A stretch of 5,958 bases of DNA from Longimicrobiales bacterium (lineage in GTDB: Bacteria; Gemmatimonadota; Gemmatimonadetes; Longimicrobiales; Gaopeijiaceae), in the NCBI GenBank assembly GCA_022428035.1, contig JAKMDG010000417.1:1-5958 (forward strand). The letters are read 5' to 3'. Both the position numbers and the translations under genes were made by a program. Every line of letters starts with the position of its first letter. The stretch's first letter is position 1. The notes below the pieces were generated by a model, which was given only the letters and a program-made list of their open reading frames with translations, had not been told where the DNA came from and ran no database searches. Positions 1 through 5,700 of this stretch are shown one piece after another.

Positions 1-435
1 GTACTGGAGCCCGGCTTGCTCGATGGGCCCCTCGCGCAGCGGTACCGGTTCCCGCAGTCCGTCTCCGAATCCGACGTCGGCGAGCCATGGCCCATCCTCG
101 AGGTGGACGGCGAGGGCCAGGTGGTTCCCGATACTCCAGTCCCCACGGACGGACCGCAGGACACCGGCGGCCATACGCATCACGTCGAACCCGATTTCCT
201 CAAGCGCCCACCCCAGCAGGCCGTTCATCTCATAGCACCAGCCGCCTCGTCCGCCCTCCACGATCTTCGCGTATGAATCTGCCGGGGAGAGTCCGACAGG
301 CTCTCCAAGCTGAATACTCAGGTTTTCGTAGCTGACACTCTTGAGGTGCCGGTGATGCAGGTCGCGGAGTGTGTCGACGTCGGCCTGTGCTTCACCAACG
401 AAGCCGATCCGGTCGAGGTAGGCCTGGAGATTCAT
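1..435 (-). CDS. nat: Arylamine N-acetyltransferase, N-terminal 145 residues (partial)
   Basis: The product would transfer an acetyl (or other acyl) group from acyl-CoA to arylamines, hydrazines or related acceptors in the cytoplasm. Reading the minus strand from the ATG at 435, the frame stays open for 145 codons to the window edge; the family is usually about 270-280 residues, so roughly the catalytic half is present. The Cys-His-Asp triad is visible: C67 in RGGWCYEMNG, H105 in GNHLALAV and D120 in WLADVGFGDG. The early SYENLSIQLG stretch (35-44) also matches the family (PFENLDVLLG type). No good ribosome-binding site sits close to the ATG; a GAGGTG lies 16 nt upstream, which is long. The gene is divergent from the NHL gene, with 107 bp between starts. 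Family assignment is secure; the natural substrate cannot be read from the sequence. Confidence 0.93.
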   Translation of the reverse strand, partial: MNLQAYLDRIGFVGEAQADVDTLRDLHHRHLKSVSYENLSIQLGEPVGLSPADSYAKIVEGGRGGWCYEMNGLLGWALEEIGFDVMRMAAGVLRSVRGDWSIGNHLALAVHLEDGPWLADVGFGDGLREPVPLREGPIEQAGLQY

Positions 436-542
436 TGTGTGCGAAGCTGCTCACCTCGCCCACGAGCCGCAACGCACATTTCGAAGTTCAGGCTGGATCA
501 GTACTCTGGCTCACCTCAGACCGACCTCTCTTTGGAGCGATC
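436..542. promoter_or_regulatory. Divergent intergenic region between nat and the NHL gene
   Basis: This 107-bp gap must hold the 5' signals of both flanking genes unless they are transcribed from further away. On the plus strand a weak sigma70-like pair can be drawn: TTTCGA (479-484) and TACTCT (502-507) with a 17-bp spacer, each matching only 3 of 6 consensus positions. I see no convincing inverted-repeat operator. The region is listed as the probable location of regulatory signals, not as a mapped promoter. Confidence 0.25.
534..537 (+). promoter_or_regulatory. Ribosome-binding site fixing the NHL gene start
   Basis: GGAG lies 5 nt before the ATG at 543. The reading frame is open further upstream, to an ATG at 369, but that extension would overlap the divergent nat gene and encodes an arginine-rich, non-homologous stretch. 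Starting at 543 gives a clean signal peptide directly at the N-terminus, so the site supports 543. Confidence 0.6.
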
Positions 543-1679
543 ATGCGCCGAGTCACTCGAGTTCCTCTGTTGACGGCCGCCATGCTGTGTGTTTCTGGTG
601 GGTCCGTCACGGCACAAATGGCCGCAGATGTCCGGGGGCCTGTTGGACCGAGCCCATACGACGTGGTCAGGGGCTGGCACAAGCCGTTCGCTTCAGTGGG
701 CTACGCGTTCGGAGGAAATTCCGGAGTGTTCGCCGAGTCGGCGGACCGGATTTTCGTGGCAATGCGCGGCGAGACCCTCCTTCCTTCGCCCGTCCCCGAA
801 GGGTATCTCGGCTTCGCCGGGTCGATCGGAATCAACGTCCTCTTCCAGGCGGAGCGCAGGACATGGCAACACTGTCTGTACACCCTGGATCGCGCGGGTC
901 GTGTTCTGGAGATGTGGGACCAGTGGGACCACCTGTGCCGAGACTCCGACGGCCCGGGCCCGCACCGGGTGCGGATCAGCCCGTACGATCCCGAGCGGCG
1001 CGTCTGGGTGATCAACGAGACGTTCCACGTGATCCATGTCTTCTCGAACGATGGCTCCAGATTGCTCTTCACTCTGGGTGAGAAGGGTGTGCCGGGAGAC
1101 GACGAGGCTCATTTCGCCAAGCCGCAGGACGTCGCATTCCTGCCAGATGGCCGGATCCTCATCGCAGATGGTCTCGACAACCACCGAGTCATGATTCTGG
1201 ACTCAGAACTTGGCTATCTCGGCGAGTTCGGTGGACAAGGTGAGGCTCCTGGGCAGTTCAATGGCATTCACGCAGTCGCCGTCGGTCCCGAAGGCAGAAT
1301 CTTTGCGCTCGACCGCTCGGGTGGCCGGGTCAACGTCTACAGGACTACGGATGATCCGGGTCGGGTTGAGCACGTCTCGACGTGGGATGGCCTCGCGCTA
1401 CCGCTCGACCTGATCGTCAACGATGACGCGGTCTGGCTGACCGATCTGGGACCGCTTCGCTTCGTCAAGTTCGACTTTGACGGAAATCGACTCTACGAGT
1501 GGGAAGTACCGCGCGCGCTGCCCGACGGATACCTCGAGGTCCACACTTTCTCCGTGGATTCAGAGGGCAATCTGTACGGGGGAGATAATCAGTACGGTAG
1601 AACGCAGAAATTCGTGCCTCGGGCCAATGCGGATCCGGACTTGTTGATCGGACCACCGTGGGTGGCTGCGCGGCGGTAG
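543..1679 (+). CDS. Exported NHL-repeat beta-propeller, peptidyl-alpha-hydroxyglycine amidating lyase-like
   Basis: A 378-residue exported protein. Residues 1-24 form a signal peptide (MRR start, hydrophobic core, cleavage at VTA|Q). The rest reads as a six-bladed propeller, with clear NHL units near 190-232 (FAKPQDVAFLPDGRILIADG) and 241-275. It resembles the lyase domain (PAL) of the animal peptide-amidating enzyme, which cleaves peptidyl-hydroxyglycine to peptide amide and glyoxylate using zinc. By my alignment against recalled rat PAL, H141, H243 and H334 fall on the zinc ligands H585, H690 and H786, with spacings 102/91 versus 105/96. R75 and R258 fall on R533 and R706. The PAL catalytic tyrosine (DGY) is replaced by L211 (DGLDNHRV). 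C111 and C132 could form a disulfide. The fold and export are well supported; lyase activity is doubtful and the substrate unknown. The M28 peptidase follows 78 bp downstream on the same strand. Confidence 0.85.
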   Translation: MRRVTRVPLLTAAMLCVSGGSVTAQMAADVRGPVGPSPYDVVRGWHKPFASVGYAFGGNSGVFAESADRIFVAMRGETLLPSPVPEGYLGFAGSIGINVLFQAERRTWQHCLYTLDRAGRVLEMWDQWDHLCRDSDGPGPHRVRISPYDPERRVWVINETFHVIHVFSNDGSRLLFTLGEKGVPGDDEAHFAKPQDVAFLPDGRILIADGLDNHRVMILDSELGYLGEFGGQGEAPGQFNGIHAVAVGPEGRIFALDRSGGRVNVYRTTDDPGRVEHVSTWDGLALPLDLIVNDDAVWLTDLGPLRFVKFDFDGNRLYEWEVPRALPDGYLEVHTFSVDSEGNLYGGDNQYGRTQKFVPRANADPDLLIGPPWVAARR

Positions 1680-1757
1680 CCCCCCGAGGCCTGCGTGAAA
1701 CGTGCATGGCGCCCATACTTATCGGCTCCGCACACCTGACCCCAACGCTTGAACGAC

Positions 1758-3122
1758 ATGACCAGCTTCCGTGGATCTACGGCTCTTGTTCCTTTCGCCG
1801 CGGCAGCCCTCCTGGCTGTCCCCGCAACGGCACAGACTGCCCCGCCGGAAACGGACCTCCGCCTGTACGACATCGTTGCCGGCTCGTCGGCAGACCGAAT
1901 CGAGCAGGACGTTCGCATGCTCGTGAGCTTCGGGACTCGTAACACGCTCTCTGACACCCTCTCGGACACCCGTGGGATCGGTGCTGCCCGCCGGTGGATC
2001 AAGGCGGAGATGGATCAGATCTCTGCGGCCTGTGGCGGCTGCATGGAGGTCTTCTACCAGGAGTCCATGGCGGGACCGACCAACCGGATCCCGGAGGCTG
2101 TGAATGTGGTGAACGTGGTTGGGGTAATCCGCGGCACGGTCCACCCCGATCGGTACGTCATCATGAGTGGGGACATCGACTCACGCGCCTCGAACACAGC
2201 GGACGGTGACACGGACGCTCCTGGTGCGAATGACAACGCATCCGGGATGGCCGGGGTCATCGAGGCGGCTCGCCTGCTGACGCAGTACCGATTCCCCACC
2301 AGCGTCGTACTGGTCGGTCTCTCCGGTGAAGAGCAGGGCCTGTGGGGAGGAGGTCACATGGCCGAGGTCGCTGGCGAGGAAGGTTGGGAGATCGCAGCGG
2401 TGCTCAACAACGACATGATTGGCAACATCGAGGGCATCAACGGCGTGATCGAGAACAACACCTTTCGTGTCTTCTCACAGCCGTTTCCGGTTACCGCCAC
2501 GGAACAGGAGATCCGGAGCTATCGGATCTTCGGCGGTGAGGTAGATGGCCCGTCGCGACAGATCGCGCGTTACGTGGACAGGATTACAGACAAGTACTTC
2601 ACCAACCTCGACGCGATCATGGTGTATCGGCTCGATCGTTTTGGCCGTGGCGGCCATCATCGACCCTTCAATGATGCGGGCTTTCCGGGCGTGCGCATTA
2701 TGGAGACCAACGAGCAGTACGAGCGACAGCACCAGGACCTGCGGACCGAGAACGGTATCGAGTACGGCGATGTCATCGAGGGCGTGAACTTCGACTTTGC
2801 CTCGAGGCTTACGGCGGTGAACGCAACGGTGCTCGCCTCCCTGGCGTGGGCTCCACCCCAGCCGGAAAACGTGGCCATCGGAGGTGCGGTGCGCCCATCC
2901 ACCACGCTCAGCTGGGACCCGGTCGAGGACCCGGCTCTGGCTGGCTTCAAGATCTACTGGCGCGACACGACGGCGCCTCAGTGGACCGATTCGCGGTATG
3001 TCGGGAATGTGACCGAGTTCACGCTCGAGGACATGGTCATCGACAATTACCTGTACGGCGTCGCCTCCGTCGGTGTGAACGGTCACGAGAGTTACGTCGT
3101 CTTCCCGACGGCTCGACGCTAG
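1758..3122 (+). CDS. Exported M28-family zinc peptidase with C-terminal FN3-like domain
   Basis: A 454-residue secreted or periplasmic peptidase, probably an aminopeptidase. Residues 1-25 are a signal peptide (cleavage ATA|Q). An M28 catalytic domain spans about 35-365, and an Ig/FN3-like domain about 366-454 (LSWDPVEDPALAGFKIYWRD, then VNGHESYVVFP near the end). Recognisable metal and catalytic positions are D141 in GDIDSR, D159 in PGANDNASG, E191-E192 in LSGEEQGLWG, D219 in NNDMIGN and H301 in RGGHHRPF. The usual first zinc ligand, His of the GHxDS motif, is D139. The position before the last ligand, often Asp, is H300. Insertions such as C92-GG-C95 are unassigned. A TTG at 1749 is an alternative start adding three residues; neither start has a clear ribosome-binding site, and ATG 1758 is chosen because it begins the signal peptide neatly. 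Family is secure; substrate and activity are inferred. Confidence 0.9.
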   Translation: MTSFRGSTALVPFAAAALLAVPATAQTAPPETDLRLYDIVAGSSADRIEQDVRMLVSFGTRNTLSDTLSDTRGIGAARRWIKAEMDQISAACGGCMEVFYQESMAGPTNRIPEAVNVVNVVGVIRGTVHPDRYVIMSGDIDSRASNTADGDTDAPGANDNASGMAGVIEAARLLTQYRFPTSVVLVGLSGEEQGLWGGGHMAEVAGEEGWEIAAVLNNDMIGNIEGINGVIENNTFRVFSQPFPVTATEQEIRSYRIFGGEVDGPSRQIARYVDRITDKYFTNLDAIMVYRLDRFGRGGHHRPFNDAGFPGVRIMETNEQYERQHQDLRTENGIEYGDVIEGVNFDFASRLTAVNATVLASLAWAPPQPENVAIGGAVRPSTTLSWDPVEDPALAGFKIYWRDTTAPQWTDSRYVGNVTEFTLEDMVIDNYLYGVASVGVNGHESYVVFPTARR

Positions 3123-3146
3123 GACACCATGTCTGACAGGGTGTCC
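3122..3146. terminator. Hairpin at the end of the M28 gene, possible terminator
   Basis: A perfect 7-bp stem, GGACACC (3122-3128) paired with GGTGTCC (3140-3146), encloses an 11-nt loop and starts on the last base of the stop codon. No T-run follows, so it is not a canonical intrinsic terminator; it could protect the mRNA 3' end or be chance. Confidence 0.3.
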
Positions 3147-3223
3147 GAACCGGCCAACCTGTCCTCGGGTACAGAGGTGGTGCCGGGGCCATAAGGGTTC
3201 TGTAAGTCAATGTGAAGTAGAAG

Positions 3224-3252
3224 TTTACGACATATCGCCAGAATGGTATGGG
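3224..3252 (+). promoter_or_regulatory. Weak promoter candidate upstream of the sugar transferase
   Basis: The gap 3123-3289 contains a locally AT-richer patch (about 3191-3250). Within it TTTACG (3224-3229, 4 of 6 consensus) and TATGGG (3247-3252, 3 of 6) are separated by 17 bp, which would place a transcript start near 3259, about 30 nt before the ATG at 3290. A change of gene topic and the hairpin upstream make a promoter here plausible, but the motif itself is poor. Confidence 0.22.
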
Positions 3253-3289
3253 CATTGCTTGAAAGAGGGGTGAGCGGATCAGTCCGTTC

Positions 3290-4069
3290 ATGCCTTGTAT
3301 CGAGAATGCCATGTCACTGACGCTTCACTCGCTCCCGCGGGGGTCCGCGGGTACCCTAAGGGTATCGAGTACACTCCAGACCTCGCCGGCATCACTGCGT
3401 TCGAGGGCCCAGGATCGCTACCCCGTTACGGCGGGCGATGCGGTCCGCCGTGCCCTCAACGTCGTGGTTGCGACCCTTGGTCTCATTGTCACTGCACCGT
3501 TGATGCTCGTCGTTGGGGCGCTTGTGCGACTCGACTCACCGGGTCCGGCCATCTACCGGCAGGAGCGGGTTGGCTTGTGTCGCCGTGGGTCCCGTGATTG
3601 GCCGAAGGTTGACCGCCGCCGAGCGGAGAACCTGGGCGGCCGCGTGTTCACGATCTTCAAGTTCCGGACGATGACCGTCGCGCAGGACGGACGAGAGGTG
3701 TGGGCGTCCAGGAACGATGCTCGCATCACCAGAGTCGGGCGGGTTTTGCGGGCCACCCGCATCGACGAGCTGCCGCAGCTTTTGAATGTGCTTCAGGGCG
3801 ACATGAATATCGTTGGCCCCCGTCCTGAGCAGCCCGGGATCTTCCGGGAGCTTCGTGACGAGGTTCACGGGTACGATCGGCGCCAGAAGGTCCTCCCGGG
3901 GATCACGGGCCTCGCGCAGGTGACGCTCGGCTACGATACCAGCATTGAGGACGTGCGCCGCAAGGTCGAGGTGGACCTTGCGTACATCGAGGGGCGCTCA
4001 ACGACCCAGGACCTGCTGATCATGGTGAAGACAGTCCCGGTGGTCGTGTTCCAGAAGGTCTGGATGTAG
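3290..4069 (+). CDS. Polyisoprenyl-phosphate sugar-1-phosphate transferase (monotopic, PF02397 type)
   Basis: The enzyme would move a sugar-1-phosphate from a nucleotide sugar to undecaprenyl phosphate at the inner face of the cytoplasmic membrane, the first committed step of an exopolysaccharide, O-antigen or glycoprotein glycan. In the 259-residue product, 55-81 is the hydrophobic, probably re-entrant membrane helix, followed by DSPGPAIYRQERVG (82-95), FTIFKFRTM (120-128), the catalytic Asp-Glu dyad D159-E160 in RIDELPQLLNVLQGDMN, the GPRPE motif (176-180) and PGITGLAQV (203-211). The family core is about 200 residues. Here there is a 50-residue polar N-terminal extension and a basic insert at 96-119 between two conserved motifs. 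ATG 3311 is an alternative start (GAGA 5 nt upstream); no other usable start precedes the membrane helix. No glycan genes flank it, so the pathway is unknown. The 3' end abuts the convergent lipoprotein gene. Confidence 0.92.
   Translation: MPCIENAMSLTLHSLPRGSAGTLRVSSTLQTSPASLRSRAQDRYPVTAGDAVRRALNVVVATLGLIVTAPLMLVVGALVRLDSPGPAIYRQERVGLCRRGSRDWPKVDRRRAENLGGRVFTIFKFRTMTVAQDGREVWASRNDARITRVGRVLRATRIDELPQLLNVLQGDMNIVGPRPEQPGIFRELRDEVHGYDRRQKVLPGITGLAQVTLGYDTSIEDVRRKVEVDLAYIEGRSTTQDLLIMVKTVPVVVFQKVWM
3335..3364. repeat. Two adjacent inverted repeats in the sugar transferase 5' coding region
   Basis: CCGCGG occurs at 3335-3340 and 3345-3350 around a GGGT loop. One base later, TACCCT (3352-3357) and AGGGTA (3359-3364) flank a single A. 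Both are perfect and could form mRNA hairpins or, for the second, a protein-binding palindrome. They fall inside the poorly conserved N-terminal extension of the sugar transferase. Confidence 0.4.
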
Positions 4070-4075
4070 GTCCTA
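4067..4075. repeat. Palindrome spanning two convergent stop codons
   Basis: TAGGTCCTA is a perfect inverted repeat around a central T. Its left TAG is the stop of the sugar transferase on the plus strand; its right end, read on the minus strand, is the TAG stop of the lipoprotein gene. Only 3 bp separate the two stops, so neither gene has room for its own terminator before entering the other. Confidence 0.6.
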
Positions 4076-4711
4076 CTGAACGACGACCTGACCCGACATC
4101 GCAGCGCCGTGGATTGTGCACAGGTAATCGAACGTCCCTGCGGTGGGGAAGGTTCGGGAGAACGTGCCTGACGCCTGATTCGAAGAGTTCATGCCCGCCG
4201 GAAACGTGACGTTGTGGTTCGCCGCTCCGTTCCACGTCCAGGTCACCTGGCCGCCCGCGGCAATGGTGGCAGCAGTCGGATCGAAGGAGTTGTCGAGTAC
4301 CGAGACGTTCGCCTGCGTGGGTGCCGGACCCGTGGCCGTGGCCGTGAAGGTGACCGGCGAGCCGTTCGCTCCTGCACTGGAGGCCTGAAGGCTGTTCGCT
4401 CCAGCACTTGGGCCCAGAGTCCACGTGGTTGAGGCCAGACCGTCCGCACCTGTCGTGCTCGTAGCAGGGGCGACTGATCCGCCACCTGATGCGACCGACC
4501 AGCTGACGGAGGCACCGGCGAGAGCAGCCCCGTCGCGCGCGACTCGAACGACGATGGGGCTGGCCACGGCCTGGCTTGACTGCGCAGACTGGGCATCACC
4601 ACTCGAGGCGGCGATTGTCGTCTGGGGCTGAGGATCGGTGGTAGTGTCACTGCCACACGCGGCGACGACGGACATGGCCAGGAGCAGGACAATCGAACGT
4701 GGGAAGGACAT
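4073..4711 (-). CDS. Cupredoxin (plastocyanin-like) lipoprotein with Big_1-like domain
   Basis: A 212-residue exported lipoprotein likely to bind one type 1 copper and to carry electrons or bind copper at the cell envelope. Residues 1-18 are a lipoprotein signal with lipobox VAAC, C19 being the lipidated residue, then a Ser/Thr/Gln-rich linker (20-48). Residues about 49-127 resemble a bacterial Ig-like Big_1 domain (ASVSWSVASGGGSV, TGADGLASTTWTLGPSAGAN). Residues 134-212 are a cupredoxin with ligands H166 (NHNV), C198, H201 and M205 in the C-terminal loop CTIHGAAM, that is C-x2-H-x3-M. The start at 4711 is chosen because GAGAG lies 9 nt upstream; ATGs at 4720 and 4750 are alternatives, the last overlapping the divergent neighbour's start codon. 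The physiological electron partner is unknown and none is encoded nearby. Confidence 0.88.
   Translation of the reverse strand: MSFPRSIVLLLAMSVVAACGSDTTTDPQPQTTIAASSGDAQSAQSSQAVASPIVVRVARDGAALAGASVSWSVASGGGSVAPATSTTGADGLASTTWTLGPSAGANSLQASSAGANGSPVTFTATATGPAPTQANVSVLDNSFDPTAATIAAGGQVTWTWNGAANHNVTFPAGMNSSNQASGTFSRTFPTAGTFDYLCTIHGAAMSGQVVVQ
4364..4409 (-). repeat. Short imperfect direct repeat, period 30 bp, in the lipoprotein gene
   Basis: GTTCGCTCCTGCACTGG at 4364-4380 recurs with one substitution and a small end difference at 4394-4410. On the coding strand it encodes the paired SAGAN segments at residues 102-106 and 112-116. It looks like a small internal duplication in the Big_1-like domain. 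Confidence 0.45.
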
Positions 4712-4720
4712 CGCTGACAT

Positions 4721-4725
4721 CTCTC
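4721..4725 (-). promoter_or_regulatory. Ribosome-binding site candidate for the lipoprotein
   Basis: Read on the minus strand this is GAGAG, 9 nt before the ATG at 4711, a workable spacing. For the in-frame ATG at 4720 it would be directly adjacent and too close. It therefore favours 4711. A G-run at 4756-4761, 5 nt before the ATG at 4750, is the competing signal. Confidence 0.4.
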
Positions 4726-4748
4726 GGATATACGGAAGCAGCAGGTAC

Positions 4749-5618
4749 ATGACAGCCCCCCATTACGTTTTCGGGCACATTTGGATCCGTCTGACGTGGG
4801 CGCTGGGGTTTCTGGCCGCCGTCTCGATTTCATGTGGGGGCCTGAGTGCTCAGCGGCTACCGATACCCGACCGCCCGGTGGCCGCTCCCGGTGCGTCTGC
4901 GATCATAGCTCAGATCAGCGACCTCTCGCTGGAGGATCGTGAGGCCCTGCTCGTTGCCGAGTTGCTGTCGGGCAATATCCCCTCCTTCATGCGCGTCTTG
5001 GCGGACCTGGAGTTGAACGTGGAGCTCGAGGGCCGGGAGTATGTCGTTCTGTTACGCGTCTTGCCCGACGTCCTGTCGGTCGGTCACCACACTGACTTCC
5101 TGCGTATTCCGCTTTCGCCACAGGCGGCTCAGGTCATCGCGGATTCGACGCATACGAGTCTGCTTACGTCAAAAATCTCGGATGCGGTGTGGTCCGCTGC
5201 GACGCTTCGTCTCGCGCCCCAGCCCATTCCCCCGAGCGAGGCGATGACGACGGTAGCGGTCTTCGCGGACCACCATGGGCTGATCGAGGCGACGTGGCCG
5301 CCTGGACTCCCGCACGGGACGATCGTGGCCGGCATCAAGAAAGACGTAGTGCTCACGCCAAGACTCGACGACGAGCCCGGCCGGGTAGCCATTTACGGAT
5401 GGCATGGGCAGGACGGGGTTCCGATCCAGCCCATCTACACGGGCCACAGCGAAGGCTGGGTCGATTACAGCCATGGCGTACGGCTCGTTTCGCGGCGGGT
5501 GCGGGTCGATGGAGTCGAGTACGACCTCCCTGCGCTGCTGGAAGATCCGGTGTTGTGGGCTCTCCTCTCTGACGAAGGCGCGATGCGATCGGCGCGATAT
5601 CCCGTGGCGCCTCGTTGA
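4749..5618 (+). CDS. Secreted protein of unknown function with His/Asp-rich C-terminal core
   Basis: I cannot name a characterised family. The 289-residue product has an N-terminal signal peptide (hydrophobic 15-32, cleavage LSA|Q near 34). C29 is not in a good lipobox, so it is probably not a lipoprotein. Residues 48-75 look helical and acidic. The region 76-160 has PSFMRVLADLELNVELEGRE and LRIPLSPQAAQVIAD. The C-terminal core (166-250) concentrates polar residues: HGTIVAGIKKDVV (189-201), VAIYGWHGQDGVPIQP (213-228), and GHSEGWVDYSHGVRLVSR (232-249). H219, H233, D239 and H242 are candidate metal or catalytic residues. I faintly recall similar hypothetical proteins in Gemmatimonadota and Acidobacteriota carrying GWH, PIQP and DYSHG blocks, which would suggest a conserved enzyme, but no function. 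ATG 4749 is chosen because it starts the signal peptide. A longer frame to 4638 would run antisense through the lipoprotein start. Confidence 0.8.
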   Translation: MTAPHYVFGHIWIRLTWALGFLAAVSISCGGLSAQRLPIPDRPVAAPGASAIIAQISDLSLEDREALLVAELLSGNIPSFMRVLADLELNVELEGREYVVLLRVLPDVLSVGHHTDFLRIPLSPQAAQVIADSTHTSLLTSKISDAVWSAATLRLAPQPIPPSEAMTTVAVFADHHGLIEATWPPGLPHGTIVAGIKKDVVLTPRLDDEPGRVAIYGWHGQDGVPIQPIYTGHSEGWVDYSHGVRLVSRRVRVDGVEYDLPALLEDPVLWALLSDEGAMRSARYPVAPR

Positions 5619-5664
5619 TCGCACCTCCGCTTGCCACTAGCGTCTCTCGTCACTGACCGGCAGT

Positions 5665-5682
5665 GGCCCGGCGTCGCCGGCC
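5665..5682. other. GC-rich hairpin in the gap before ychF
   Basis: GGCC (5665-5668) pairs with GGCC (5679-5682) and, past a bulged C, GGC (5670-5672) pairs with GCC (5676-5678) around a GTC loop. It ends 18 nt before the ychF start and lacks a T-run. It may be a weak terminator for the upstream gene, a 5' leader structure of ychF, or simply a product of local GC-richness. Confidence 0.25.
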
Positions 5683-5700
5683 CATCGAACCATTACAGTC

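Noticed and set aside
369..542. N-terminal extension of the NHL reading frame back to an ATG at 369
   Set aside because: It overlaps the divergent nat gene, has no recognisable protein features, and a ribosome-binding site plus signal peptide support 543.
693..1184. 163-codon minus-strand open frame opposite the NHL gene
   Set aside because: It lies fully antisense to the propeller coding sequence and shows no domain or start signal of its own.
1945..1971. Near-repeat encoding LSDTLSDT in the M28 gene
   Set aside because: A two-copy, 12-bp imperfect repeat in a coding region is too short to interpret.
2475..3086. 203-codon minus-strand open frame opposite the M28 gene
   Set aside because: It is antisense to a confidently identified peptidase, with biased composition and no recognisable motif; long antisense frames are expected at high GC.
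4638..4748. Upstream extension of the unknown secreted protein
   Set aside because: It would bury the signal peptide and run antisense through the lipoprotein signal sequence; ATG 4749 is better.
4243..4833. 196-codon minus-strand frame overlapping the lipoprotein gene
   Set aside because: It is a shifted frame of the lipoprotein, rich in Arg/Pro/Ser with no motif; the lipobox and copper ligands identify the true frame.
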